The position numbers were made by a program, and so were the translations under genes. 64,000 bases of DNA from Paenibacillus sp. FJAT-26967 (GTDB taxonomy: Bacteria; Bacillota; Bacilli; Paenibacillales; NBRC-103111), in contig NZ_LMXH01000003.1 of the NCBI RefSeq assembly GCF_001541095.1, forward strand, positions 62,001-126,000. The letters are read 5' to 3'. Under the pieces are notes generated by a model. It made no database searches and was not told where the DNA came from. It saw nothing but the letters and a program-made list of their open reading frames with translations. Of this stretch, positions 28,136 to 37,254 are shown piece by piece; within the stretch, counting starts at the first letter, position 1, and each line of letters starts with the position of its first letter.

Positions 28136-28528
28136 TTAGTTCTCTTTGTCCGGGGGATTCAAAAATTTGTCGTGAATCTTATCCCGGTACTGAGCCAGGG
28201 CAGGCGAGAGGTTCATACTGCGCTCTTCCATCAGCATATTGAAGCGGAGCGTTTTTTCATTCAGCCTGCTCCTCAGTTGACCGCGTTCGGTATCATCCCG
28301 GCAGCAGCGGATCAGGTCTTCGAGCGTCAACATATCTTTGCGCAGCTGCATTTCTTCCGGCAAGTAACCGGAATTTTTCATGATTTTATAGGAGAGGCGC
28401 AAATCCTCCGGGACGGACGACCAATCTTCCAGGACAAGCGGCTTTCCTTTTCCCGGCAGATTATCGAAGTCTCCATTCTTAATAGCTTCTTGAATGCGCT
28501 GTTCAACTAGATCGTGTAAGAAATCCAT
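28136..28528 (-). CDS. DUF1992 (DnaJ-homologue C28-like) domain protein
   Basis: 130 residues. The N-terminus LVEQRIQEAIKNGDFDNLPG, then GKGKPL, is the hallmark of DUF1992, the conserved domain of eukaryotic DNAJC28; no J domain is present. The C-terminal half is helical. Function is unknown. The downstream neighbour on the same strand is separated from ynfA by 37 bp, so the two may share a transcript (ynfA first). Confidence 0.88.
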   Translation of the reverse strand: MDFLHDLVEQRIQEAIKNGDFDNLPGKGKPLVLEDWSSVPEDLRLSYKIMKNSGYLPEEMQLRKDMLTLEDLIRCCRDDTERGQLRSRLNEKTLRFNMLMEERSMNLSPALAQYRDKIHDKFLNPPDKEN

Positions 28529-28565
28529 CGTTATCCTCCCCTGTCAGTGTAAGTGTTGGAATGCT

Positions 28566-28886
28566 TTAAGACCGGGGAGCCCATAGAATGATGGATACCC
28601 CGGCGAGACATACGGCTGCACCGACCCAGTCATAGAGGTCCGGTGTTTTTTTATCCACAAGCCAGCCCCACAGTACAGCGAGTACGACAAAAACTCCGCC
28701 GTAAGCGGCATAAACCCGCCCGAAGGAAGGAAACGACTGCAGAGTGGGAAGGATGCCGTATAGGATGAGAATCACGCTGCCGATTATCCCGTACCAGACG
28801 GACTTCGCTTCACGAAGCCAGAGCCATACGAGATAGCCGCCGCCGATTTCGGCCAGTCCCGCCAGCAGGAATAATAGTATCGACAT
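28566..28886 (-). CDS. YnfA family membrane protein (UPF0060)
   Basis: 106 residues with four transmembrane helices, beginning [20 protein letters not shown] and including [14 protein letters not shown] and [20 protein letters not shown], all diagnostic of UPF0060. The fold is related to small multidrug-resistance-type transporters, but the substrate is not established. AAGGAG precedes the ATG. Confidence 0.92.
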   Translation of the reverse strand: MSILLFLLAGLAEIGGGYLVWLWLREAKSVWYGIIGSVILILYGILPTLQSFPSFGRVYAAYGGVFVVLAVLWGWLVDKKTPDLYDWVGAAVCLAGVSIILWAPRS

Positions 28887-29006
28887 GACATAGCTCCTTT
28901 GGGTTTTCTGAGCGTGGCGCGAGCCTGTAACTTGTATTTAAATGTATGAAACTTTAACAAACAATTCTCGTCTAATCTATCTAGAAAGGAAAGGAGAGAA
29001 TCTGCA

Positions 29007-29594
29007 ATGACCGACTTTAAACCATTACTTGCTCTCGTTTTATTCATGTCACTCTTATCCGGCTGCAATAAGGAGACAAATGACAATAAACCGTCAGCCA
29101 GCCCGCAAGAATTACAAACTGTCCCCGGAAACAGATCCATTGAATTCGAAAGGATCGCAAGTGAAAAGATTTTGCCTGCGAATTTTCATGAAATAGCATT
29201 CGAGAGAAAAACCACTCCTTTATTTCAGTATGTAGTAAGAAAAGCCGTTGACCAATCTCAATTAGAAGAAGCCTGGAATTTATATGGATTTAAAAATAAT
29301 CTGCCGAACATAGACCTGAACAAGAAAGATGTTTTGTTCCTTGGACTTCAAGAGTCTGGAAGTTGTCCCTACACTTTAAAAAATATTGAACGAAGCCCGG
29401 ACGACAAAACCATTACAGTGCCTTTTACAGTCTCTATATCAGGACAGAACAGTGTCTGCACTTCTGATGCAACACCGCGAACATTTGTATTCGCGCTCGA
29501 TAAAGAAATATCCAACGTCCTGGAGAGTGTTGTAATTGTTCAAAGCGAAGTAGAAACAAGCATACCGTTAGAGAACGAACCGTTGAATAAATGA
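29007..29594 (+). CDS. Putative lipoprotein with PrcB-like C-terminal domain
   Basis: 195 residues. A signal peptide ends in the lipobox LLSGC (Cys about residue 21), so the protein is predicted to be anchored to the outer face of the membrane. After a Ser/Pro linker, the C-terminal half (VLFLGLQESGSCPYTLKNI, then FTVSISGQNSVC) resembles the PrcB C-terminal domain found in extracellular protease-complex subunits; its two cysteines may form a disulfide. The gene is clearly more AT-rich than its neighbours, suggesting later acquisition. GGAGAG precedes the ATG. Confidence 0.75.
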   Translation: MTDFKPLLALVLFMSLLSGCNKETNDNKPSASPQELQTVPGNRSIEFERIASEKILPANFHEIAFERKTTPLFQYVVRKAVDQSQLEEAWNLYGFKNNLPNIDLNKKDVLFLGLQESGSCPYTLKNIERSPDDKTITVPFTVSISGQNSVCTSDATPRTFVFALDKEISNVLESVVIVQSEVETSIPLENEPLNK

Positions 29595-29616
29595 AACTTT
29601 ACCGGCTCTATAAAAT

Positions 29617-29647
29617 AAAGACATGAAGCAGGAACCTCATGTCTTTT
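29617..29647. terminator. Bidirectional terminator after the lipoprotein gene
   Basis: AAAGACATGA pairs perfectly with TCATGTCTTT (10 bp, 10-nt loop), with A- and T-rich flanks. Confidence 0.88.
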
Positions 29648-29675
29648 CGTGTGAAACATATGGACAATCGAAAGA

Positions 29676-29909
29676 TTAGACACCCATGCGCCTTCTCTGA
29701 TTGTTTGATTTTTTGGTCTGCTGGCTCTTCATCATCTGGTTTCCGGTAGACTGGTGCTTCTGCTGGCTGTTAGCCTGGGCTTGAGCGGCTTTCTTCTGGG
29801 CCATCTTCTGCTTCATAGCTTCTGCAAGGGATACTTTGCGCGGTTCAGCGGCTTCCGTTTCCTCAGCTGATACTTCTGCAGATTGCGGTGTTTGTTGGTT
29901 CTCTGTCAT
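29676..29909 (-). CDS. Small basic, low-complexity protein
   Basis: 77 residues, not recognised. The first third is acidic (EVSAEETEAAEPRK), the rest is rich in Gln, Lys and Met (MKQKMAQKKAAQAQA) and ends SNNQRRRMGV. It is probably a disordered nucleic-acid-associated protein, but this is inference. A GAGGTGAT ribosome binding site supports translation. It is downstream of ywbE by 65 bp. Confidence 0.6.
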   Translation of the reverse strand: MTENQQTPQSAEVSAEETEAAEPRKVSLAEAMKQKMAQKKAAQAQANSQQKHQSTGNQMMKSQQTKKSNNQRRRMGV

Positions 29910-29974
29910 TTTATCACCTCATTTGGTTCATTGCTTCTAGTTTATTGGTTTTGCAGGTGCTTGACAATAGGGTA

Positions 29975-30175
29975 TCACGACTCTTGGACAATTTCCTGTA
30001 CTCTGCCGACTTGTCCGTCCGTCAGTCTTACTTTAATCCCGTGGGGGTGATTGGGGGAGTTGGTTAGAATATCTTTCACAATGCCCCTTGTCCTTTTGCC
30101 GGTACGCTGATCCTGTTTGAGTACGATGTCTACGGTCAGACCCGCGTGGATGTTTTTTCTTGTCTGGCCATTCAT
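29975..30175 (-). CDS. ywbE: YwbE family protein
   Basis: A 66-residue protein of the DUF2196/YwbE family, a small beta-barrel with a KOW-like look. The lines RKNIHAGLTVDIVLKQDQRT, RTRGIVKDILTNSPNHPHGI and KVRLTDGQVGRVQEI match the family through its length. Its start overlaps the stop of the upstream gene (ATGA), implying coupling. The function is unknown. Confidence 0.92.
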   Translation of the reverse strand: MNGQTRKNIHAGLTVDIVLKQDQRTGKRTRGIVKDILTNSPNHPHGIKVRLTDGQVGRVQEIVQES

Positions 30176-30663
30176 GATGGATGTTCCTCCTTCTCCGTCT
30201 GCGCGGTTTCAACACGCTGCTTGCCCTGTTCGGTTACGGCCGATTTGCGGGTCATTTTCTTGATTGAACTTGCCTGCTTGTATCGCAGTGCCGACCAGTC
30301 ATCGTCCAGAGCTATCTGGCGGACAGGCTCGTAGCCTTCCGCAGCCAGAAGAGCGGCGACGCTTTCGCGGCTGCAATCGGAGCCTTTATACGTTCTGGAT
30401 GTTTTCTTCGGATAACACAGCCATAGCAGTCCGTCCGAGTCGAGCACGGCTGCGCCCTGGAGAGCCGATTCTCTTATTTCCTCATTGCTTGTCCCGAAAA
30501 CCTGTACGAACGGATAGGATTCGCTAATAATTTGCCGATGAATCTCTGCATCGAAGGCGGATAAGGTTTCCTCATACTCTACAGGCGCGTTCAGGATCAG
30601 GATAGAGCGGCTTTGATCTTTGATTTGCAGTTTGCGTATGACGGACTGCTGCTCACTGGACAT
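30172..30663 (-). CDS. DUF3052-like conserved protein
   Basis: 163 residues. It starts with VIRKLQIKDQSRSILILNAP and contains LDSDGLLWLCYPKKTSRTYKG, then IALDDDWSALRYK, a pattern I associate with DUF3052-type proteins (a small Rossmann-like domain). The C-terminal 30 residues are basic and disordered. No catalytic residues are evident. It is coupled to ywbE by a 4-bp overlap. Confidence 0.6.
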   Translation of the reverse strand: MSSEQQSVIRKLQIKDQSRSILILNAPVEYEETLSAFDAEIHRQIISESYPFVQVFGTSNEEIRESALQGAAVLDSDGLLWLCYPKKTSRTYKGSDCSRESVAALLAAEGYEPVRQIALDDDWSALRYKQASSIKKMTRKSAVTEQGKQRVETAQTEKEEHPS

Positions 30664-30795
30664 AATGAATATCCTTTCTCCGCAAGGGCCGCTTATTCCT
30701 GACCGGATGCGTATGGAGAGTTAATAGCTCAGATTCAGCTGCTGATTGTTCTAATCCATACAATCGCACGGTATGGACTTGAGCTGGGACGCTTC

Positions 30796-31731
30796 CTAAG
30801 CCTTGGGAGCGAATACGCGGAGAAACTTGCCGGGTATGGCCGTCTCAAAACGCATCAGCTTCCCCGTAGTCGGATGCTCGAATGAAATAACGCGGGCGTG
30901 AAGCCCGAGCCGCCCGATCGTGTTCCGTGTGGAGCCGTACTTCTTGTCGCCGACAACCGGATGACCCAGATCCTGCATGTGCACCCGAATCTGGTTTTTG
31001 CGTCCGGTTTCAAGCTGCACTTCCAGCAAGGAGTAATCGGAAGAGTTCTGAAGCACCTTGTAATGAGTAACGGCCTTCAGTCCTCCGTTGTTCACCGGGC
31101 TGGAGTACATCAGCAGTGTCTTGCTTTCTTTGAGCCAGGAGGTAATCGTGCCTTCGGGCTGCTTCACTTTTCTTTCGACTAAAGCGACATAGGAACGTTC
31201 GTGTACCGCTTCCTGCCACGCATTTTGCAGCGTCTGCTGGGCTTTCTCTGTTTTGGCGAAAAGCATAACGCCGGAGGTGTCGCGGTCAAGCCGGTGAACG
31301 ACGAAAATCCGGCTCTTCGGGTCGGATCGGCGTACGTGTTCGGTCAGCTGCCAATAGGCGGTCAGCTCTTTTTCCTCGCCTCCGGCTATAGAAAGCATTC
31401 CGGCTTCCTTATTGATGACGATCATATCTTCATCTTCGTGCAGAATGTGCAGCCCGAGCGGTTTATCCTCCTCGGCCGTAATGTTCCACTGGATCGTCAG
31501 AACATCTCCGGGAGCAAGTGCGTGGTCATGGCGGGTCGTCTTCTTGCCGTTGACGGAAACCTGTCCTCTCGACAGAATTCCTTTAACCGTATTTCTACCT
31601 TTATGAGCCAGCTTCTCCAATAGGAATTTCATCAGCTCATCCGGCTGTTCGATCGTATAGCGCGTGGCTTTATCCGGTTTTTGGGCCGGTGTTTTTGTTT
31701 TGGGTGTAAAAGGGGGTCGCTGTTTTCGCAT
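30796..31731 (-). CDS. RluA family RNA pseudouridine synthase
   Basis: Isomerises specific uridines in rRNA or tRNA. 311 residues: an N-terminal S4-like RNA-binding domain (residues about 30-85) and a catalytic domain with the aspartate in VVHRLDRDTSGVMLFAKT; ENQIRVH-like GRKNQIRVHMQDLGHPVVGD follows. The N-terminus is Lys/Pro rich. The target nucleotide is not readable; B. subtilis has several paralogues of this type. Confidence 0.92.
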   Translation of the reverse strand: MRKQRPPFTPKTKTPAQKPDKATRYTIEQPDELMKFLLEKLAHKGRNTVKGILSRGQVSVNGKKTTRHDHALAPGDVLTIQWNITAEEDKPLGLHILHEDEDMIVINKEAGMLSIAGGEEKELTAYWQLTEHVRRSDPKSRIFVVHRLDRDTSGVMLFAKTEKAQQTLQNAWQEAVHERSYVALVERKVKQPEGTITSWLKESKTLLMYSSPVNNGGLKAVTHYKVLQNSSDYSLLEVQLETGRKNQIRVHMQDLGHPVVGDKKYGSTRNTIGRLGLHARVISFEHPTTGKLMRFETAIPGKFLRVFAPKA

Positions 31732-32076
31732 AATACGCTCCTTAGGTTCTACTATCCACTAACTATAGCGTATAACCGGCGGAATTTCATCTCACGGCTT
31801 TCGTGATTCGTTCCTCTGCTAGTGATATAATGGTGAAAAGATAAACCTGTACTATTTTCTGCCAAATGATCCGCTAATCATACTTCACACTATGGAACAT
31901 GACAAGCACGATTCAGATGAGAAGACGCCGCCCTATCTGCAACCGGTTATAGATGTGAATGAAAATCAATTCCAGCCGCTGTCCTTTTCAACGATTACAT
32001 GGACCTTGCTGCGGAATTTTTTTTATCACTTTGCCTCAGAACCGCTGAACAAATCCGAGCAAAGAAGGAGAGAGTT
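31732..32076. other. Divergent intergenic region upstream of the ABC transporter
   Basis: 345 bp. A TATAAT at 31826-31831 has no good -35. A 69-codon open frame from 31892 lacks a ribosome binding site and overlaps the ABC gene; I do not consider it coding. Nothing else is evident. Confidence 0.5.
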
Positions 32077-33036
32077 ATGCCGCAAACGGAAGAGTTTTTA
32101 ATTGATGTAGACGGTTTGATCAAAAAATACGGCAGCTTTACAGCGGTAAACGGAGTATCGTTCCGGGTCCGTAAAGGTGAAGTGTTCGGTTTACTTGGGC
32201 CTAACGGAGCCGGCAAAACGACGACGATGGAAATGATGGAAGGGCTTCGAAAGCCCGATGGAGGTGCGGTGCGGATTGCGGGATACGATACGATGAGCGA
32301 ACTGCGGCGGGTGAAGGAAGTGATCGGAGTCCAGCTGCAATCGACTTCTTTGTTCGATCTTCTGAAGGTGAGGGAGATTGTGGAAATGTACGCCAGCTTC
32401 TATCCGAAGTCAGTCCCCGTAGATCCGCTGCTGGCGGATATGACGCTCCAGGAGAAGGCCGGGGATCGCGTGAAGAACTTGTCGGGAGGCCAGAAACAGC
32501 GTCTTGCGATAGCCATAGCGCTGGTCAACGATCCTCAGGTGCTGTTTCTGGACGAGCCTACCACGGGTCTGGATCCGCAGGCCCGGCGTACGCTGTGGGA
32601 CATTATTCTGCGGCTGAAGGAGAGAGGCAAGACCATTGTCCTGTCGACTCATTACATGGATGAAGCGCACGTCCTGTGCGACCGGATCTGCCTGATCGAC
32701 AAAGGCCAGGTCGTCGCGCTCGACACCCCGGCGAATCTGGTGCGCAGTCTGCAGTCCGAGAACGCGATTGAGTTCCGGCTGCCGCAAATCGAAGCCGTTT
32801 CTCAGCAAGCAAAGGCGCAGTTGAAGCAGACATTGGGGCAGCTTGAGGGCGTCAAGCAGGTGGACCTGACCCGGGATACCCTGGTGCTGTACACGGACCA
32901 TCTCCAGCTGTCGCTTACGGGCCTGATCCGTGAAGCGGAGAAGCACGGCTGGAAGCTGTCGGATCTGCTGACACGCACGGCGACGCTGGAGGATGTGTTT
33001 ATTCACATGACGGGAAGGAGCCTGAGAGAAGGATGA
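32077..33036 (+). CDS. ABC transporter ATP-binding protein (ABC-2 exporter)
   Basis: 319 residues from ATG at 32077 (AAGGAGAG upstream); longer in-frame starts lack a ribosome binding site. Walker A is GPNGAGKTTT, the signature NLSGGQKQRLAIA and Walker B VLFLDEPTTGLD. The C-terminal part (residues about 230-319) is the extension seen in drug or lipid exporters of the DrrA/CcmA type. Its stop overlaps the permease start (ATGA). The substrate is not predictable. Confidence 0.93.
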   Translation: MPQTEEFLIDVDGLIKKYGSFTAVNGVSFRVRKGEVFGLLGPNGAGKTTTMEMMEGLRKPDGGAVRIAGYDTMSELRRVKEVIGVQLQSTSLFDLLKVREIVEMYASFYPKSVPVDPLLADMTLQEKAGDRVKNLSGGQKQRLAIAIALVNDPQVLFLDEPTTGLDPQARRTLWDIILRLKERGKTIVLSTHYMDEAHVLCDRICLIDKGQVVALDTPANLVRSLQSENAIEFRLPQIEAVSQQAKAQLKQTLGQLEGVKQVDLTRDTLVLYTDHLQLSLTGLIREAEKHGWKLSDLLTRTATLEDVFIHMTGRSLREG

Positions 33037-34133
33037 AAGCCTATACCCAATTGACACTGGCTCAGCTGAGGATTTTTATCCGCAACCGTCAGGTGCTGCT
33101 CTGGACATTCCTGTTTCCTGTCTTCTTCATGGTGATGTTCGGCACATTCTTCGGAGGAGGCGGTTCCGTTTCGCTGAGCGGTGTTGTCATTGACCAGGAC
33201 AGCTCCCGGCAATCGGCCGCGCTCGTTCAGGCGCTGATGAAGACACCGGCCATGAAGCTGGTGCAAGAAGAGCATGCCGCTCCGGGCATGGAGCGGCTCA
33301 AAGAAGGCGACCTGCAGATGGTCGTGATTATCCCGCCGGGATATGGCACGAAGCTGCAGGCAGCCTCCCGGGGCGGTGAGGCCGCCGCCCTGAACGTGTA
33401 CTATGATCAGACGAATGTGATGACGTCTGAACTGGGTACAACCGTCGTTACACAGGTAGCCGACGGTATCTCCAAAGAGATGACCGGGTATCAGCCGGTC
33501 ATTGCAGTCAAAGCGGAGGGCATCCAGGCCTTGAAGCTCTCCTACATGGATTTCCTGGTGCCGGGCATCGTGTCGATGATGATTATGTCCAACAACCTGA
33601 ACGGGGTGGCGGGACAGATCGCTTCCTGGCGGGAGAGAGGGATTCTGCGCCGGATGCAGAGCACGACGTTAACTTCGTCTACCTTTATTGCGTCTCAGAT
33701 CACAGCGCGCCTGCTGCTTAACGGGATGCAAGCCGTTATTGTCCTGTTGATCGCTTCACTCATCTTCGGCACCCATGTGAATGGTTCCTGGCTGCTGCTG
33801 CTGTTATTCGTCATCTTGGGCACGCTTGCTTTTATGTCCATCGGATTCATTGTCGCTTCTTTAGCCAAGACACCGGAGAGCGCCGGACCTATCGCAGGAT
33901 TTATTTCCTTTCCGATGCTGTTCCTCGGCGGTGTATTCTTCTCTGCCGATAACATCCCGTCTTTCCTGCAGCCGGTCGTTAACGCAATCCCCATCACGCA
34001 TTTGTCGACGGCCATGAGACAGGTGATGAATGTGGGAGCCGATTTAACCGTATTATGGCCGCAGGCTCTTATTCTGGGAGGGTGGATGATTGTCGCGTTC
34101 GCTATCGCGAGCTTCACATTCAAATGGGAGTAA
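33033..34133 (+). CDS. ABC-2 type transporter permease
   Basis: 366 residues. One N-terminal helix (LLWTFLFPVFFMVMFGTFF) is followed by a large extracytoplasmic domain (about residues 45-165) and five C-terminal helices including LLLLLFVILGTLAFMSIGFI and the family line GFISFPMLFLGGVFF. This is the YhgE/DrrB/LinF-like ABC-2 layout. With the preceding ATPase it forms a two-gene exporter; drug or lipid export is inferred. Confidence 0.92.
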   Translation: MKAYTQLTLAQLRIFIRNRQVLLWTFLFPVFFMVMFGTFFGGGGSVSLSGVVIDQDSSRQSAALVQALMKTPAMKLVQEEHAAPGMERLKEGDLQMVVIIPPGYGTKLQAASRGGEAAALNVYYDQTNVMTSELGTTVVTQVADGISKEMTGYQPVIAVKAEGIQALKLSYMDFLVPGIVSMMIMSNNLNGVAGQIASWRERGILRRMQSTTLTSSTFIASQITARLLLNGMQAVIVLLIASLIFGTHVNGSWLLLLLFVILGTLAFMSIGFIVASLAKTPESAGPIAGFISFPMLFLGGVFFSADNIPSFLQPVVNAIPITHLSTAMRQVMNVGADLTVLWPQALILGGWMIVAFAIASFTFKWE

Positions 34134-34203
34134 GCAGCCCGGCCCCGTTTTTCTGAAATAAAAAATTTACGGCTCTTCCGGAGTCTGGAAACGTTTATGC
34201 TAT

Positions 34204-34255
34204 AAAGCTTGCAGACAAATCCTTTAATAAGGGATGGCTCTGCAAGCTTTTTTTG
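34204..34255 (+). terminator. Rho-independent terminator after the ABC exporter
   Basis: AAAGCTTGCAGA pairs perfectly with TCTGCAAGCTTT (12 bp), with the loop able to pair further, then a run of T. Confidence 0.9.
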
Positions 34256-34572
34256 TGGGGACAGGTCGTCAATGATTAAAGGGAACTTATTATTAAGGGG
34301 GTATACATTTCGCCGTACTAGACTTTATGACAATAAATCGAATAGGCAACAGCGGCGGAGCCGGACTGTCTGTGACAGTTACCGGTTCTTTTCGTTTCCG
34401 TCTCCGTGTCCGGGCAGGTTTGTTGAGTGCCGGCACGAGCTTTTTTTGTGGGGAACCAGACTGGCTGCCTATCTCTTGTGTTTATGCGGGATGGGCTGCT
34501 TCAGGTATACGTTACACCGGTGGGGGAATGCTGATAAGGAAATAATGAGAGCGTTTTTAAGGAGGATGGGCG
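34256..34572. other. Gene-free stretch with a second terminator-like hairpin
   Basis: A hairpin at 34361-34385 (ACTGTC-TGT-GACAGT inside CCGG/CCGG) is followed by TTCTTTT, and the palindrome GTGCCGGCAC near 34430 is followed by GAGCTTTTTTT. The motif GCTTTTTTTGTGGGGA occurs here and at the end of the first terminator. Open frames in this stretch have no ribosome binding sites. It may hold a short untranslated RNA or remnants of terminators. Confidence 0.4.
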
Positions 34573-34833
34573 ATGATTTTATATCAATTGACTCAATGGA
34601 TGCAGGAGCGCAGTCATATCCGTCAGGCGCTGCTCCAGGAATCAGGCGATACCCATGAACTGCTTCTTCGCAAAAAGCAGCTGGAGAGACAGCTTATGGA
34701 GCAGGCGGCGCGGTGGAGGCACAAATATCCGGAGGTTGCGGCATTGCCTGCTTCTTCCCAGTATACTTCTTGGGCGGATGAACTGAATACCCGGTGGGAA
34801 GACAGCGATATTGAGTTTGAGCCGATGCAGTAA
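34573..34833 (+). CDS. Small helical protein of unknown function
   Basis: 86 residues, not recognised. Predominantly helical and charged, with a coiled-coil-like middle (LLRKKQLERQLMEQAARW) and an acidic C-terminus. AAGGAGG lies 8 bp before the ATG, which is good support for translation. It precedes the radical SAM gene by 93 bp in the same direction. Confidence 0.6.
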   Translation: MILYQLTQWMQERSHIRQALLQESGDTHELLLRKKQLERQLMEQAARWRHKYPEVAALPASSQYTSWADELNTRWEDSDIEFEPMQ

Positions 34834-34925
34834 CGGATGCAGCGGAGCGCCTTTGTCAAGACTCCAGGGTTCGTGTAGAATAAGAACGATCCTTGATTTT
34901 ATTGATAAAAGAGGTTATTCCTAAC

Positions 34926-36695
34926 ATGAACATCGTTCTAGCCACGTTGAACGCCAAATATATTCACACCTCGCTTGCGCTGAGGTACTTGAAAGCTTTT
35001 AGTGAACCGGAATTCCCGGTTGATATAGCAGAATATACGATTAAAGATCCTGCTATGAATATCGTATCGGATTTGTACGGCCGAAATCCGGATGTGCTTG
35101 GATTCTCCTGCTACATCTGGAACATTGAAGAGACGCTTCGCGTAATCCGGATGATCAAGAAGATTCGTCCGGAGCTGACCATCGTACTTGGAGGGCCGGA
35201 AGTGTCCTACGATACGGAAGAGTGGATGCGCACCGTTCCGGAAGTGGATTTTATCGTGATGGGCGAAGGCGAGGAGACATTCAAGCATTTTCTGCAGGAA
35301 CTGTCTACAACGAAGAAGTTTCATTTTGTGTATGGCATTGCTTACCGCAAGGGGGAAGAAATTATTCTGACTCCCGGCCGTCCCAAGCTGGATCTGAGCA
35401 GCATTCCGTCGCCTCATTATTTTGAAGAGGATTTGAAAGACCTGGGGAACCGGGTCGTTTATTTTGAGACAAGCCGAGGCTGTCCGTTCTCCTGCCAATT
35501 CTGCCTGTCTTCGATTGAGGTCGGCGTCCGGTACTTTGATATGGAACGAACCAAAGCGGACATTCGGCATCTGATACGAAGCGGGGCCAAGCTGATTAAA
35601 TTTGTGGACCGGACTTTTAACATTAAGCGTGACTATGCGCTGGAAATTTTCCAATTCCTCATTGAGAACCACGAGGGCTGCGTCTTCCAGTTCGAAATTA
35701 CCGCTGACATTATGCGTCCGGAGGTTCTGGACTATTTGGCGGAGAATGCCCCTCCGGGTATCTTCCGCTTTGAAATCGGCGTGCAGTCTACTAATGACGA
35801 GACGAACAATCTGGTCAAACGCCGGCAGAATTTCGTCAAGCTGACCCGTACCGTGACCAAAGTGCGCGACAGCGGCAAAATCGATCAGCATCTCGATCTC
35901 ATTGCGGGCTTGCCTGAGGAAGATTATAATTCGTTCCGGAAAACTTTCAACGATGTGTTTGCGCTCGGACCAGAAGAGCTTCAGCTCGGTTTTCTCAAAA
36001 TGCTGAGGGGCACAGGACTTCGTCTGGATGCGGAGAAATACGGGTATGTCTTTATGGATCAAGCGCCGTATGAAATTCTCGGCAATGATATTCTGCCTTT
36101 CACGGATCTGGTCAGAATTAAACGTGTCGAGGACGTGCTGGAGAAATACTGGAATGCTCACCGCAGCGACCATACCGTCAAATATCTGATCGGACAAGAG
36201 TTCGAATCCGCCTTTGATTTCTTCCAGGAGTTCGGTGATTACTGGGAGGGGAGAGGCTGGCAGAAAATCGGACACCAGCTGGAAGATTTATTTACCCGTC
36301 TGCATGCTTTTCTCACCGATCGTTCCACCGCCAATATGGAGGTGATCGAGGGGCTGATGAAGCTGGATTACTTCCTTAATCACAAATACAAACCACGCAA
36401 AATCTGGTGGGAATTTAAGCTGGATAAAACCGGGCAAGCTGAATTTATACGCAGAGCTGCCGAGCATCCGGAAGCGTTCTCCGGCAACTTCCGCGCCCTG
36501 GGCATGGGAGAGAAGGAGCTGCACAAGCATGCGGTTGTCGAAGTGATGCCATTTGATCTGGAAGCCTATCTCCGGGACGGCATCCTGGGCCTTGACAAGA
36601 GGGAGGAATCGCTTCTGCTGGCCGTGTTCCAGCCCGAAGCGGGCGGACGTCCATCCGTGTATTCAATGCCGCTGGCATCTGCACCGTCGGTGTAG
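34926..36695 (+). CDS. B12-binding domain radical SAM protein (DUF4080)
   Basis: 589 residues from ATG at 34926 (AGAGG upstream). The N-terminal domain (residues 1-140) has the cobalamin-binding Rossmann outline (DVLGFSCYIWNIEET, IVLGGPEVSYD); the radical SAM cluster cysteines are CPFSCQFC (186, 190, 193). The C-terminal part matches DUF4080. The family is common in Firmicutes and its reaction is unknown; a methyltransferase role is often assumed. No neighbouring substrate genes are visible. Confidence 0.9.
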   Translation: MNIVLATLNAKYIHTSLALRYLKAFSEPEFPVDIAEYTIKDPAMNIVSDLYGRNPDVLGFSCYIWNIEETLRVIRMIKKIRPELTIVLGGPEVSYDTEEWMRTVPEVDFIVMGEGEETFKHFLQELSTTKKFHFVYGIAYRKGEEIILTPGRPKLDLSSIPSPHYFEEDLKDLGNRVVYFETSRGCPFSCQFCLSSIEVGVRYFDMERTKADIRHLIRSGAKLIKFVDRTFNIKRDYALEIFQFLIENHEGCVFQFEITADIMRPEVLDYLAENAPPGIFRFEIGVQSTNDETNNLVKRRQNFVKLTRTVTKVRDSGKIDQHLDLIAGLPEEDYNSFRKTFNDVFALGPEELQLGFLKMLRGTGLRLDAEKYGYVFMDQAPYEILGNDILPFTDLVRIKRVEDVLEKYWNAHRSDHTVKYLIGQEFESAFDFFQEFGDYWEGRGWQKIGHQLEDLFTRLHAFLTDRSTANMEVIEGLMKLDYFLNHKYKPRKIWWEFKLDKTGQAEFIRRAAEHPEAFSGNFRALGMGEKELHKHAVVEVMPFDLEAYLRDGILGLDKREESLLLAVFQPEAGGRPSVYSMPLASAPSV

Positions 36696-37254
36696 TCTCG
36701 TTGACATGAATGACCGGACGGGTCTAAGGCATAGAGCGGCTACGAAGGACCGAGTATTCCGGTGTCTCCCGCTGCCGCATGGTATAACGCCAGTCCGTGG
36801 CGACGAGTCACACAAGGCGGACCACTAAGGCTCCGGCGCCCTTATGTTAGGGCAGCCGGAGCCTGATTGTTTCACGGGGAACGCTGCGCTTGCTTCCCCA
36901 TGGGCTCTGCGCGAGTGCAGTAAACGCCGGTTCCCGCTGCTGCAAAGGCTTCCTGGCGGGCTGTGTACGCTCAGCACAGAAGCCTCATCGCCGGCATGGG
37001 GCTTCGCACGGACAGCAGCCGTGGGCACCGGTCACGGCGAGGCTGCTTTAGGCTGCTTTTGGCAGCCGCATGTAACCGCTCTGTACGGTGGCCTGCCAAC
37101 CTGGACCGGCACAAGACTCAGCGTTTCTGTAGTTTTAACTTCGTATGTGCACAACGATCTTAGTTGACACACAAATGAAAATCTCTGTCCCCCAGCTTCT
37201 GCTGCGCTGGTTTCAGGGAGGCGAAGCTGCTCTATTGTGCAGCCGCGTCTCGCG
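36696..37254. other. Gene-free 559-bp spacer between converging genes
   Basis: GC-rich, with several overlapping open frames on both strands that have no ribosome binding site and no recognisable protein. The only structured element I see is a hairpin at 36828-36864. It is unusually long for a convergent spacer and may contain a decayed gene. Confidence 0.5.
36828..36864. terminator. Strong stem-loop, possible terminator
   Basis: AGGCTCCGGC pairs with GCCGGAGCCT (10 bp) and GCCC/GGGC extends it. The T-tract is poor (GATTGTTT), so termination is likely but not certain. Confidence 0.6.

Noticed and set aside
31892-32101. 69-codon frame before the ABC exporter
   Set aside because: No ribosome binding site, overlaps the start of the ATPase gene in another phase, no resemblance to known leader proteins.
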